Notes: generated by a model from the sequence alone, not told the origin. Numbered from the stretch's first letter, positions 7,187-16,069 are shown. The stretch: 41,807 bases of DNA from Oscillospiraceae bacterium (GCA_902788995.1 CADAMO010000025.1:7573-49379); one strand, 5' to 3'. Translations and numbers: made by a program.

Positions 7187-7215
7187 AGTATAACACATTC
7201 CTGAAAAAATGTCAA
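7187..7215 (-). promoter_or_regulatory. Near-consensus sigma-A promoter for the DUF1508 gene
   Basis: On the minus strand TTGACA (7215-7210, 6 of 6) and TATACT (7192-7187, 5 of 6) have a 17-base spacer. The leader to the ATG at 7133 is about 46 bases. Confidence 0.85.
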
Positions 7216-7268
7216 ATCGGAGGTTCATCACAGATCCTTGCGGCAGCCAATAATGATCCGTGATGAAC

Positions 7269-7304
7269 AAAAACCGCCCGCGGTCCGTCAGGGATCGCGG
7301 GCGG
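7269..7304 (-). terminator. Intrinsic terminator of the dockerin-protein gene
   Basis: A 9-bp GC-rich stem (CCGCCCGCG at 7274-7282 with CGCGGGCGG at 7296-7304) is followed on the minus strand by five T residues (7273-7269). It lies 21 bases past the stop of the gene ending at 7326. Confidence 0.85.
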
Positions 7305-7325
7305 CTGCCGTTTTGGCGTGTCTGT

Positions 7326-8969
7326 TCAGTCGTTGAAATAATCGTCAAAGAAGAAGTAGGAATCGATATCGTTGGCAATATTGAATTCCAGCGAACCGGT
7401 CTTCTTGTCGGTCTTTTCAAAGGTGATCTCGTTGAGATACGTGTCAACAACGAACTGGATGCTCACCGCGTCGTCGTAATAAGCGGCGATGGGCGCGTTG
7501 GTCACTGCGTCAAAGTAATAATGCAGCGTGATCGTGGCGACAGAATCCAGCGAGATGGTGGAAGCTTCAATGATGGGGCCGAAGATCGGGATTTCCGCGA
7601 TCTCTTCGGAGGACATATTCAGTTCCCCCATGAGGGAATCCGCGTCCACGTCCGCCATGGCGGAAAGCATGTTGTCGATTCTGCTGATGGGCGTGTTCTG
7701 CGGATCGGCCAGCTCGGAATGACGTTCCGGCGCCAGCGTGACAGTCACTTTTCTGACGGCGCCGATGGGCGTCTGTTTGAGCTTTGTCAGATCATAGGTG
7801 CGGCTGTTTTGGGCGCTGCTGTCCTGCGAGAACGTGTCGGGAAGCGTCTTGAGGAAGTCGATCCCGGTCATTTCCTCCGTGGTGATGGAGACGATATCGT
7901 CCTCCGTCAGCTCGCTGACCGTATCCTTGGAATAGAGATTGAAGGAATTGCGGGTGAGCCTCTGGTTCTTAACGTACATATTTTCAGAGTCTGCGAAGTT
8001 CAGATCGTTGAGCATGGAGGCAAGGTCCAGTTCTTCCCCCTGCTTTTTTGCCAGCGCCTCGATGATGCCGATCAGCGCATCCGTGATGCCGCTGCGCTTG
8101 GGCGGTTCGGAAGAGGAGCTGTTGAGGGTGACGACGGAGAAGGTGTGGGTACCGTCCTTCAGTACGTTGACCAGATCGTTGAAGCCGGGCACGCCGATCT
8201 CGCCGCAGCGCTCACAGCGCATGCCCTTTGTGATCGTCACAAACGCGCCGGTCTTGTACTTATGCCCGAGGGAAGGCGCCAGCACTTCGCCGCAGCGGGT
8301 ACATACCTGCGGGTGGGTGCAATCCGGTTCCAGCCCGGGATTGTGGCCCTTGGGAACGGTCAGCGTGTCGGTCTTGCCGCAGACGGCGCACTTCACGTTG
8401 ACGGAACCGTCTTCGGTGCAGGTGGCTTCCTTTTTGGTGCCTTCGATTTCTTCCCACGTATGCTGGGCGGGCACTACGACGGTATCGCCGGTGAGGCCGC
8501 AGACGCACGTTTCAACGGCCCAGCCGTCCTTGGTGCAGGTGGGTGCGGTGGTGATGGCCGGCTCAAGTTCATGGTCCGCGAACAGTTTTTCGCCGCAGAT
8601 GACGCACGTGCCAATGTGATAGGGGGCCGTTTCACCGTTTTGCTGCAGCACCGGACTCCACTTTTTTACCTGATGCTGGCAGCTGCTTTGGAAAATGGTA
8701 TCAAGGCCCACTGACGCGCGCAAAATCGTACGGGCGTCCGCCGGGGAAACCGTTCCGTCCGCGTCCACGTCGGCCCGCATCAGAAAATCCGCGGTGAGAT
8801 TTTCCAATCCGACCGCGCCGCGCAGCGCCAGACGGGCGTCTGCCGACGAGATCTTTTCATCCGCGTCCACGTCGCCGCGCGTGAACGACGCGGCGGACGA
8901 AGACAGGGAAAACAGGGCGGTCAGCAGCATAACGGCTGCCAGCGTCAGGGATAAGATTTTTTTTGTCAT
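7326..8969 (-). CDS. Secreted protein: N-terminal dockerin, Cys-x-x-Cys modules, novel C-terminal domain
   Basis: A 547-residue exported protein. Residues 1-27 are a signal peptide. Residues about 31-93 form a type I-like dockerin with two Ca-binding loops (GDVDADEKISSADARLALR and ADVDADGTVSPADARTILR). Residues about 96-234 hold Cys-rich modules of the pattern (P/A)TCT-x-DG...C-x-x-CG...GH. Residues 235-547 form a region shared with the upstream neighbour: CERCGE, then LTEDDIVSITTEEMTGIDF, then HYYFDAVTNAPIAAYY, ending in YFFFDDYFND. No catalytic domain is recognised. Dockerins bind cohesins on scaffoldins, so attachment to a surface complex is inferred. The start lies 60 bases after the upstream stop, so the two genes are probably co-transcribed. 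Confidence 0.85.
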   Translation of the reverse strand: MTKKILSLTLAAVMLLTALFSLSSSAASFTRGDVDADEKISSADARLALRGAVGLENLTADFLMRADVDADGTVSPADARTILRASVGLDTIFQSSCQHQVKKWSPVLQQNGETAPYHIGTCVICGEKLFADHELEPAITTAPTCTKDGWAVETCVCGLTGDTVVVPAQHTWEEIEGTKKEATCTEDGSVNVKCAVCGKTDTLTVPKGHNPGLEPDCTHPQVCTRCGEVLAPSLGHKYKTGAFVTITKGMRCERCGEIGVPGFNDLVNVLKDGTHTFSVVTLNSSSSEPPKRSGITDALIGIIEALAKKQGEELDLASMLNDLNFADSENMYVKNQRLTRNSFNLYSKDTVSELTEDDIVSITTEEMTGIDFLKTLPDTFSQDSSAQNSRTYDLTKLKQTPIGAVRKVTVTLAPERHSELADPQNTPISRIDNMLSAMADVDADSLMGELNMSSEEIAEIPIFGPIIEASTISLDSVATITLHYYFDAVTNAPIAAYYDDAVSIQFVVDTYLNEITFEKTDKKTGSLEFNIANDIDSYFFFDDYFND

Positions 8970-9029
8970 GATGTTGCGTTGCCTTTCTTTGCTTGGATTT
9001 CCTCGTTTTTCAATTCATGCGCGAAAGGA

Positions 9030-12000
9030 TCAGTTGTTGAAATAGTCGTTGAAGAAGTAGACGTAGTCTCTGTCGGTCACGATGACGGGCTTGATAATGC
9101 CCTTTACGCTCAGGATCTCCATGTTGAGGTCCTGATCCATGGATTCCGTCAGGTGGTACACGGCGGCGATGGGCGCATAGTCGTCGGCGGCAAAATAGTA
9201 GGTAATTTTGGCGTCCGCTTTGATGACGTTCAGCTTCATGGACATCTCATAGCCCTCGCCGTCGCCGCCGTCCTTGATGGTCCAATCGCTTTCGGAATAA
9301 CCGGCGGAATCGACGACCTTACGGATATCGTAATCACAGACCTTGGAGATGTGCGTCTCATTGGCGTACGTTTTGATGTTGCCGTTGTAGGTGTGGTCGC
9401 TGTTGATATTGTTGATGGACTGGTCTTTTGAATAGACCTCGTTCTTCATATCCAGCGTGACTTTGATGACCTTCTCATTGATCGTCTTGTTCTTCAGACT
9501 GTCAACGTTGGGGCCGGACCCTTCGGAGGGCGTTTCGTCAAAGCCGGTCAGCAGGGCGTTGGTGTTCAGTCCGTCAAGTCGCTCCACCTTGATGTTATCA
9601 AGGTCGTCTGCCCCGAAGCCGTCCTTGATCGCTATGCTTCTGTAAGCGAAGGGGAAGAGGTAGCGAAGCTTGCTGGTCTCTGCCGCTTCATAGGTCACCG
9701 TCGTGCCGGACACCTGTTTTTCGTACATATCCTTCACAAGGGAAGTGTAGATGCCGAAATCGAACTTGGAATAGGAGGTGGACATTCTGGATTTGCCTGC
9801 CGCCGTGACCTCTCTTGTGGAGCCTGTGGGATCAGACAAGACGTAGGCGTCGGATTTGATCAGGTTCAGCAGGTCGGCGAGGGCCGTGGCCTTTTCATTG
9901 GCGGAGGGCCTTACTTCGCCGCAGCGGTTGCAGTAGAAGCCGCGCGCCTGATCGGTGATGGCGCAGTTCGGAATGGTGTAGTCGTGACCGAGGGCGTCTT
10001 CAACGACTTCGTGGCACTTGGTGCAGTAAACGGCTTCCGTACAGGTGGGGTATTTTCCTGCTTCCGACGTGTGACCGGTTGCCTTCAGCGTGATTTCTTC
10101 GCCGGAAATGGTCAGGCCGCAGTTTTGGCACTTGCCTTCATAGCGGTAAATGCCGTCTTCCGTACAGGTCCTTTTCTTGATTTCCGTATAGGTCGGCACG
10201 TTATGTCCCTGCGCCTCCGTTTCCACCGCCTGCAGCGTGTAGTCGGTGATATCGTTCGCCGTCAGAGTGACGACGCCCTTGCTTTCGTCAAGCAGCGTAA
10301 GATCGACTGTATAAGTGCCGTCCTCGTTGACGGCGGTCACGGTACCGTAGTCGCCGTCATTGGTGAGAACGACGGCGCCGGCCTGCAGGGTTGCGGGATC
10401 CGTACTGCAGTTGATGCAGAAGTTAATGTCAACGCCGGTTTCCGTGCAGGAGGGTCTTTTGCTATCCAGCAGCTGGAAGTCATGCGCTGCGGGAACTTCC
10501 TCCTGCTTGACGACTTCGTTGCAGCGGGTGCAGGTGTATTTCAGCACACCGGGGGTCGTGCAGGTGGGTTCGGGATCCGCCGCTCTGTTGAGTGCGCTGT
10601 GCCCCAGCGCTTCGGTTTCACGGGTGTAGGTCTCGCCGCATCTGCTGCAGACGTTGGATTCCACGCCGCCGCCGAGGCAGGTTGCGGCAGTCACGACCGT
10701 CCAGCCTGCGTTCTTCGGCGTATGACCGAGCGCGGGCTCGTTCTCTTTTTCGATTCTTTCAAGATAACCGCAGACGACCGTCTCGGTATAATTGGAAAGC
10801 GGATCGTCTTCCGAGGTGGTCACGATGGTAAACTCTCTGGTGCAGTTGGTTTCGTCATAGCCCGGTTCCGTGCAGGTGGGGGCGTGATAAACGGCGTCTT
10901 CATGGCCCAGCGGTTCGGGACTGTTGGGATCTTCCACCGACTCAAGGATCGCGTCGCACACGGTGCAGCGCTTCTCGGTGAACGCCTTTGCGGTACAGCT
11001 GACAGGGGTGTAAACGAATTTGAAGGTGCTGCATTTGACCGGCTCGCTGAACTGATCGCAGCCGTTGACGCAGCGGCGGGAGTGGGTCCCGTCTCCGTTG
11101 CTCCTGATTTCCCCGGTGTAGGAGTGGGGGAGCTTTGCGATGGTCTGCGCTTCAACGGTGGTCTCATTGCCGCCGTTTTCATCGGTAAATACCTTTTCGC
11201 ATCTTTCGCAGGTGTAATACGCGTTGTTGCCGTCCGCAACGCAGTCGGCGGCTTTGGCTTCCGTGAAGGTCATATCGTGACCCAGCGCGGGAATGACGGT
11301 CGGTTCCGTCAGAATCGTTCCGCAGACGGCGCAGCGGCTGCCTTCGGTACTGCCATCGGCGGTGCAGGTGGCGTCCGCCGCGGGAATGCTCTCGGGGGTA
11401 TGGCCGGATTCGGAGATGACAAAGGTTTTCGTTACGGTCCCCTTATAAAGGCCTTCGCCTGTCACGGTGACCGTGTAGCTTCCGTTTTCGGTGCGTCCGT
11501 CGGAAAGGGCGACGGTGTAATCCGTGTTTTCGATGAGCGTTGTGCCGTTGCAGACAACGGTGACGGAAGGAGCCTTCTGCGTGCCGTCGTACTTGAAACA
11601 GGTACCAGAAAGGGTTACGTCGCCGTCAGCGAGCGCGATCTGCGCCAGAATCGTGTATTCTTTGACGACGGAACCGGTGAAATTGCCTTTGCCGGTGACG
11701 GTGACGGTGTAGACGCCGGGCTCAGAGCTTTCCGCTGAATAATCAACGGCGAAGGAGGAGCCCTTTGTCAGCGTACCGCCCGTGGAGCTGGTGACGGTGA
11801 CGTTGGGTTGCTGAGCGCTGCCGTTTTCGATGAAGGTCTCTTTTGACAGGGTCACACGGGAAGCGTCAATGGGCTGCTTTGTGATGGTATAGGTCTTTTT
11901 GACGGTGCCGGTGAAATTGCCCTTGCCGGTGACCGTGACGGTATAAGAGCCGGGCAGGATGCTGTCTTCGGAATACGCAACGGCATAAGAAGAACCGTTG

Positions 12001-13388
12001 GTCATTGTGCCGCCGGTGGAGCTGATGACGGTGACGTCAGGCTGCTGGACAAGGCCTTTTTTATATTCAAAGGAGTCGGCAGACAGGGTCACGCGGGATC
12101 CATCCAGCGGCTGTTTTGTGATGGTATAGGTTTTGGTGACGGCGCCGGTGAAATTGCCCTTGCCGGTGACGGTGACCGTATAGGTGCCGGGAGTGATGCT
12201 GTCGGCAGAATAGGCGACGGTATAGGAAGAACCGTTTGCCAGCGTGCCTCCCGCAGCGTTTTTAACCGTCACAGTGGGCTTCTGCACCACTTTGCTCTTA
12301 TAGGCGAACGAGGAGGCGGACAGGGTCACGCGGGAAGCGTCCAGCGCCTGCTTCGTAATGGTATAGGTTTTGGTGACGACGCCGGTAAATTTGCCAGCGC
12401 CGGTGATGGTGACGGTGTAGGTGCCTGCTGCCTTGCTTTCACCGGACCAGGAGAGCGTATAGGAGCTTCCCTCGCTGATGGTGGTGCCGTGAGAAGACAT
12501 CACCGTGACCGTGGGCTTCTGCACGCTGCTGTTATAGGCCTTGCTGGTCCAGGACAGGGTGATATTGGAAGCGACCAACGGTTGTTTTGTGATGGTGTAG
12601 GTCTTCGTCACCGTGCCGGTGTAGTTGCCCATTCCTTTTACTGTAACCGTATAGCTGCCGGGGGCTTTGCTTTCGGTAGAATAAGTGAGGGTATAGGACT
12701 TGCCTTCAGTGATAATATTGCCGGTGGAACCCTTCACCGTGACAGCGGGCTGCTGCACCGCGCCGTTATAGGCCTTGCTGGTCCAGTTCAGCGTCACGTC
12801 GGAATCGGAAATCGATTTTGTGACGGAAGTAATGGTGAAGGTCTTTTTCACCGTGCCGGTGAACTTGCCCGCGCCGGTGACGGTGACGGTGTAAGTACCC
12901 GCCTCCTTGCAGTCGCCGGACCAGGTAAGGGTGTAGGAACCGCCCTCACTGATGGTGGTGCCGTGGGTGGACTTTACCGTGACCGTGGGCTTCTGCACGC
13001 TGCCGTTGTAGGCCTTGCTGGTCCAGCTCAGGGTGACGTTGTCGGCAACCAAGGGCTGCTTGTTGATGGTGTAGGTCTTTTGGACTGTGCCGCCGTAGTT
13101 GCCCATGCCTTTTACAGTTACAGTATAGCTGCCGGGAGCTTTGCTTTCGGCGTTGGACCATGTTACCGTGTAGGACTTGCCCTCCGTGATAACGTTGCCG
13201 GTGGCTCCCTTCACAGTGACCGTGGGTTTCTGAACGGCTCCGTTATAGGTGAAACTTGACGCAGAGAGCGTTACCTTCGCGGAGGTCAGTGTCGTCGCGC
13301 CGACGGCGGAAGTCGCCAGACCGGGGATCAGCCCGATCAGCAGCACGGCGAAGAGAATAACGGGAACAAACAGTTTTTTCTTGTTCAT
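9030..13388 (-). CDS. Very large secreted repeat protein with Ig-like repeats, Cys modules and the shared C-terminal domain
   Basis: A 1452-residue exported protein. A signal peptide ends near AVGA (about residue 31). Residues about 34-658 are eight repeats of about 78 residues, each running VTLS...(V)QKPTVTV...SYTV...PGTYTVTVTGKGNFTG...KTYTITKQ, a bacterial Ig-like beta-sandwich pattern. Residues about 659-1133 carry around ten Cys modules (TCTxxG...CxxCG...LGH); one is interrupted by a non-Cys insert rich in Thr, Asp and Val (AGAVVLTNDGDYGTV onward). Residues 1134-1452 match the neighbour's C-terminal region, from FYCNRCGE through GFGADDLDNIKVERLDGLN and ITYYFAADDYAPIAAVY to YVYFFNDYFNN. 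There is no LPXTG anchor or S-layer homology domain. A structural or adhesive surface role is inferred; the family is not one I can name. Confidence 0.85.
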   Translation of the reverse strand: MNKKKLFVPVILFAVLLIGLIPGLATSAVGATTLTSAKVTLSASSFTYNGAVQKPTVTVKGATGNVITEGKSYTVTWSNAESKAPGSYTVTVKGMGNYGGTVQKTYTINKQPLVADNVTLSWTSKAYNGSVQKPTVTVKSTHGTTISEGGSYTLTWSGDCKEAGTYTVTVTGAGKFTGTVKKTFTITSVTKSISDSDVTLNWTSKAYNGAVQQPAVTVKGSTGNIITEGKSYTLTYSTESKAPGSYTVTVKGMGNYTGTVTKTYTITKQPLVASNITLSWTSKAYNSSVQKPTVTVMSSHGTTISEGSSYTLSWSGESKAAGTYTVTITGAGKFTGVVTKTYTITKQALDASRVTLSASSFAYKSKVVQKPTVTVKNAAGGTLANGSSYTVAYSADSITPGTYTVTVTGKGNFTGAVTKTYTITKQPLDGSRVTLSADSFEYKKGLVQQPDVTVISSTGGTMTNGSSYAVAYSEDSILPGSYTVTVTGKGNFTGTVKKTYTITKQPIDASRVTLSKETFIENGSAQQPNVTVTSSTGGTLTKGSSFAVDYSAESSEPGVYTVTVTGKGNFTGSVVKEYTILAQIALADGDVTLSGTCFKYDGTQKAPSVTVVCNGTTLIENTDYTVALSDGRTENGSYTVTVTGEGLYKGTVTKTFVISESGHTPESIPAADATCTADGSTEGSRCAVCGTILTEPTVIPALGHDMTFTEAKAADCVADGNNAYYTCERCEKVFTDENGGNETTVEAQTIAKLPHSYTGEIRSNGDGTHSRRCVNGCDQFSEPVKCSTFKFVYTPVSCTAKAFTEKRCTVCDAILESVEDPNSPEPLGHEDAVYHAPTCTEPGYDETNCTREFTIVTTSEDDPLSNYTETVVCGYLERIEKENEPALGHTPKNAGWTVVTAATCLGGGVESNVCSRCGETYTRETEALGHSALNRAADPEPTCTTPGVLKYTCTRCNEVVKQEEVPAAHDFQLLDSKRPSCTETGVDINFCINCSTDPATLQAGAVVLTNDGDYGTVTAVNEDGTYTVDLTLLDESKGVVTLTANDITDYTLQAVETEAQGHNVPTYTEIKKRTCTEDGIYRYEGKCQNCGLTISGEEITLKATGHTSEAGKYPTCTEAVYCTKCHEVVEDALGHDYTIPNCAITDQARGFYCNRCGEVRPSANEKATALADLLNLIKSDAYVLSDPTGSTREVTAAGKSRMSTSYSKFDFGIYTSLVKDMYEKQVSGTTVTYEAAETSKLRYLFPFAYRSIAIKDGFGADDLDNIKVERLDGLNTNALLTGFDETPSEGSGPNVDSLKNKTINEKVIKVTLDMKNEVYSKDQSINNINSDHTYNGNIKTYANETHISKVCDYDIRKVVDSAGYSESDWTIKDGGDGEGYEMSMKLNVIKADAKITYYFAADDYAPIAAVYHLTESMDQDLNMEILSVKGIIKPVIVTDRDYVYFFNDYFNN
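11410..13290 (-). repeat. Eight in-gene tandem repeats of about 234 bp
   Basis: These bases encode the eight roughly 78-residue repeats of the large secreted protein. At the DNA level, units 1 and 3, 2 and 4, and 5 to 7 look most alike, suggesting duplication of two-unit blocks and later single-unit copying. The array could change length by recombination and could be mis-assembled from short reads. Confidence 0.85.
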
Positions 13389-13442
13389 GTTTTCTTTGCT
13401 CCGATCTGAAAAATGTCAGGGAAATGCTATTTCCTTACTTTA

Positions 13443-13471
13443 TTTATATCATAAACAAATTCCTTTGTAAA
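13443..13471 (-). promoter_or_regulatory. Sigma-A-type promoter for the two surface-protein genes
   Basis: On the minus strand TTTACA (13471-13466, 5 of 6) and TATAAA (13448-13443, 5 of 6) are separated by 17 bases. The leader to the ATG at 13388 is about 50 bases and includes GGAGCAAAG. Confidence 0.7.
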
Positions 13472-13698
13472 TGGAAAAATCCCGGCGCAGGTTGAAGTTT
13501 GTCGCATTTCATAACCGCACGGGGTGCTTTTTGTGCTGAATCACAACTGACGTGTTCTTTTTTTCAGTCTCATTTCAGAAAACGGAGCGGGCGTGGCGGC
13601 GGGGGGGATTGCAGCAGAGGGATAAATTGGCGATTCGCCGCGCTGCCAATGGCCGCTCCGACCCGCAAAACTTTTTATGATAAGGCAGGCTGCTTTGG
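13472..13698. other. Intergenic spacer downstream of the esterase gene
   Basis: Together with the promoter and leader this is a 310-bp gene-free stretch. The part 13577-13662 has imperfect inverted arms (CGGAGCGG ... CCGCTCCG) around an internal TTGGCG...CGCTGCCAA hairpin. The 12-mer AATCGCCAATTT (minus strand) also occurs at 2476-2487 with a similar CCCTCT flank, hinting at a degraded dispersed repeat. No gene is seen. Confidence 0.5.
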
Positions 13699-14652
13699 TC
13701 AGGCGTACATCTCCCGGATGAAGGCGAAGATGGCCTGAAGGCCCTTTTTCGCTTCCGGGAAGATCTGATAGATCTCAAAGGCGTGGAACATGCCCTCGCC
13801 CACGTACAGCTCCGCGCGAAGGCCCGCCTTGCGCCATTTTTTCACCAGCGTCTGCGCGTCGCTGAGCAGCATTTCGTTGCCGCCCGCCGAAACGAAAATG
13901 GGCGGGTAGCTGTCGTCGATCTCGGCGAACACGGGGGAGATGTAGGGGTCTGTCCTGTCGTTGTCGCCCAGCCACATATACAGCTCGCTGCTCATCAGCA
14001 GGTCCCTGACTTCCTCGGGTTGAATGGTCTTCCCCTTGATACCGAAGACTGGGTCCACCGGATAGTTTTCCATATAGGTTTTGCCGGAGGCGGTCATGTC
14101 CAGCCACGGGGACATCATGACCGCGGCGCGGGGCTGCGCCATGTGCAGGTCGTGCAGCTTCATCATCAGGTTCACGCACAGGTGGCCGCCGGCGGAGTCC
14201 CCTACGATGATGATGTTTTCGGGGGAATATCCGTCCTTCAGCAGCCGGTTCCACACCTTCATCGTGTCCTCCAGCGCGCAGGGATAACGGTATTCCGGGG
14301 CGCAGCGATAATCGAAGTGGACCACCGTCCCGCCGCCGGAGGCCTTGGAATAGCGCTTGTTCAGCAGCCGGTAATAGAACATCATGCGGGAGATATAGGC
14401 GCCTCCGTGCAGCACTAGGATCACGTTTTCGCTGCCGTCCTTTTTCGGGCGGAAGATTTCGGTGGGGACTCCGTCGGAATCCGATTTTTCAAAGCGGTAG
14501 CCGATGGGCGGGAAATAGTGACGGAACAGCGGCTCCATGCTGCGCAGGTCCTTCACGACGTTTTTCTTCTTTTCCTTCACAACGATGGGGTTGACGTTGC
14601 CCGCTGCGCGGGCGATGGCGGAAAACAGCTTTCCTCTGATGCTGACGGACAT
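13699..14652 (-). CDS. HSL-family alpha/beta hydrolase (esterase/acetyl-hydrolase)
   Basis: A 317-residue cytoplasmic-looking hydrolase with the marks of the hormone-sensitive-lipase group. HGGAYISRM forms the oxyanion hole, GDSAGGHLC holds the nucleophile Ser, SAGGNEMLLSDA supplies the acidic residue and GMFHAFEI the catalytic His. The first roughly 70 residues form the cap region. An ideal GAGGAGGAG site precedes the ATG. It starts 41 bases after the end of mtaB on the same strand, so it is probably co-transcribed, although the functions are unrelated. It should cleave short-chain esters; the natural substrate is unknown. Confidence 0.93.
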   Translation of the reverse strand: MSVSIRGKLFSAIARAAGNVNPIVVKEKKKNVVKDLRSMEPLFRHYFPPIGYRFEKSDSDGVPTEIFRPKKDGSENVILVLHGGAYISRMMFYYRLLNKRYSKASGGGTVVHFDYRCAPEYRYPCALEDTMKVWNRLLKDGYSPENIIIVGDSAGGHLCVNLMMKLHDLHMAQPRAAVMMSPWLDMTASGKTYMENYPVDPVFGIKGKTIQPEEVRDLLMSSELYMWLGDNDRTDPYISPVFAEIDDSYPPIFVSAGGNEMLLSDAQTLVKKWRKAGLRAELYVGEGMFHAFEIYQIFPEAKKGLQAIFAFIREMYA

Positions 14653-14693
14653 GATTATTTCTCCTCCTCGTTAGATTGTATGTTGAAGTCCTT

Positions 14694-15983
14694 TTAATTG
14701 GACAGAATTCCGGTGCAAACGCCGTCGGCGGTTCCCGTGATGCGGACCGGCAGAATCTGCCCCGTCAGGGGCTGCGACGCGGCGACGGAGACGGGGGTAT
14801 AGTTGCGGGTGTAGCCGTGCTGCACGCCGTCCTTCGCCGTCTCGAACAGCACGTCGACGGTCTGCCCGGCGAGCGTCCGCATGAAGGTCTCCCGCACGGC
14901 GTCGGCCGCGCTTTGCAGCTTCGCGCAGCGGGCCTCCTTGACGGCGGCGGGCACCTGATCCGGATAGCCGAAGGCGGGGGTCCCTTCCCGCGGGGAGAAG
15001 GGGAAGACGTGGACCTTCATAAAACCGATGCGCTGCGCAAAGGCGACGGTCTCGTCGAAATCCTCTTCCGTTTCCCCCGGAAAGCCCGCGATGATATCCG
15101 TCGTCAGCGACAGGCCGGGGAAGGAGGCTTTCAGCTTTTCGCAGAGGGCGGCGTATTCCGCCGCGGTGTAGTGGCGGTTCATCCGTTTCAGCGTTTTATC
15201 GCAGCCGCTCTGCAGCGACAGGTGGAACTGGGGGCAGAATTTTTTCATCCCCGCCAGCCTTTCGATCACCTCGTCGGTGATGTGGTCCGGCTCCAGCGAG
15301 CCCAGGCGGATCCGCTCGATCCCGTCCGTCTCCTCCGCCGTTTCCAGCGCGTCGCAGAGGTTCAGCCCGATATCCCTGCCGTAGGCGGAGAGGTTGATTC
15401 CCACGAAAACGACCTCTTTATAGCCGTTCTCCGCCAGCAGCGCCACCTCCCGCCGGATCTCCTCCAGCGGCTTGGAGCGGGAAAACCCTCTGGCCTTGGG
15501 AATGATGCAATAGGTGCAATAGCGGTTGCAGCCGTCCTGAATTTTGACAAAGGCGCGGGTGTGCCCTTCAAAGTGCGTGATGATCCCGCCGGAATAGGCG
15601 TCGTCCCGCTGGTGGGGGCGGGTGGCGGCGATGCGTTTCCGATCCGCGAAAAACTCCTCCAGCCGGGCCGTCAGCTCGCCGTTGGCGCGGTTGCCCAGCA
15701 CGATATCCGCCTCCCGCAGCTGTTCCACCTCCTGCGCGAAGGCCTGGGGATAGCAGCCCGTCAGCACGATGACGGCGTCCGGATGGTCATGGCGCAGGCG
15801 GCGCACGGTCTGGCGCGTCTTGCGGCTGCTCTCCGCTGTGACCGTACAGGAATTGACCACGTACACGTCCGCGTCGTCTTTGACGTCGACGGGTTCGTAT
15901 CCGTGCTGCTGCAGCAGACCGAGCATTTCCTGCGATTCATATTGATTGACCTTGCAGCCCAAGGTGTAAACGGCGGCTTTCAT
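14694..15983 (-). CDS. mtaB: tRNA N6-threonylcarbamoyladenosine(37) methylthiotransferase MtaB
   Basis: A 429-residue radical SAM methylthiotransferase that converts t6A37 of ANN-decoding tRNAs to ms2t6A. The N-terminal UPF0004 domain has its three cluster cysteines (C10 in TLGCKVNQYES, C46 in VNSCTVT, C77 in LTGCYPQ). The radical SAM triad is C152, C156 and C159 (DGCNRYCTYCIIP). A TRAM-like C-terminal domain ends the protein. KVNQYES and the CIIPKARGFSRS stretch favour MtaB over MiaB. The ATG at 15983 with GGAGAA upstream is chosen over a longer in-frame start at 16181, which would run through the promoter. Confidence 0.95.
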   Translation of the reverse strand: MKAAVYTLGCKVNQYESQEMLGLLQQHGYEPVDVKDDADVYVVNSCTVTAESSRKTRQTVRRLRHDHPDAVIVLTGCYPQAFAQEVEQLREADIVLGNRANGELTARLEEFFADRKRIAATRPHQRDDAYSGGIITHFEGHTRAFVKIQDGCNRYCTYCIIPKARGFSRSKPLEEIRREVALLAENGYKEVVFVGINLSAYGRDIGLNLCDALETAEETDGIERIRLGSLEPDHITDEVIERLAGMKKFCPQFHLSLQSGCDKTLKRMNRHYTAAEYAALCEKLKASFPGLSLTTDIIAGFPGETEEDFDETVAFAQRIGFMKVHVFPFSPREGTPAFGYPDQVPAAVKEARCAKLQSAADAVRETFMRTLAGQTVDVLFETAKDGVQHGYTRNYTPVSVAASQPLTGQILPVRITGTADGVCTGILSN

Positions 15984-16040
15984 GGCGTTCTCCGATTTCT
16001 CGTGGTAGTGCCGCCCTGTTCCGGGACGGCCGATTTCTTT

Positions 16041-16069
16041 ATTATAATGGAAAAACAGACCGGAATCAA
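16041..16069 (-). promoter_or_regulatory. Sigma-A-type promoter for mtaB
   Basis: On the minus strand TTGATT (16069-16064, 4 of 6) and TATAAT (16046-16041, 6 of 6) have a 17-base spacer, about 58 bases upstream of the mtaB ATG. Confidence 0.75.

Noticed and set aside
7260..8714. Plus-strand frame of 484 codons opposite the dockerin gene
   Set aside because: No ribosome site or family match; the opposite strand encodes a protein with signal peptide, dockerin and a terminator.
9984..11738. Plus-strand frame of 584 codons inside the large surface gene
   Set aside because: It is produced by GC-rich codon structure of the minus-strand repeat gene and its sequence shows only reversed repeats.
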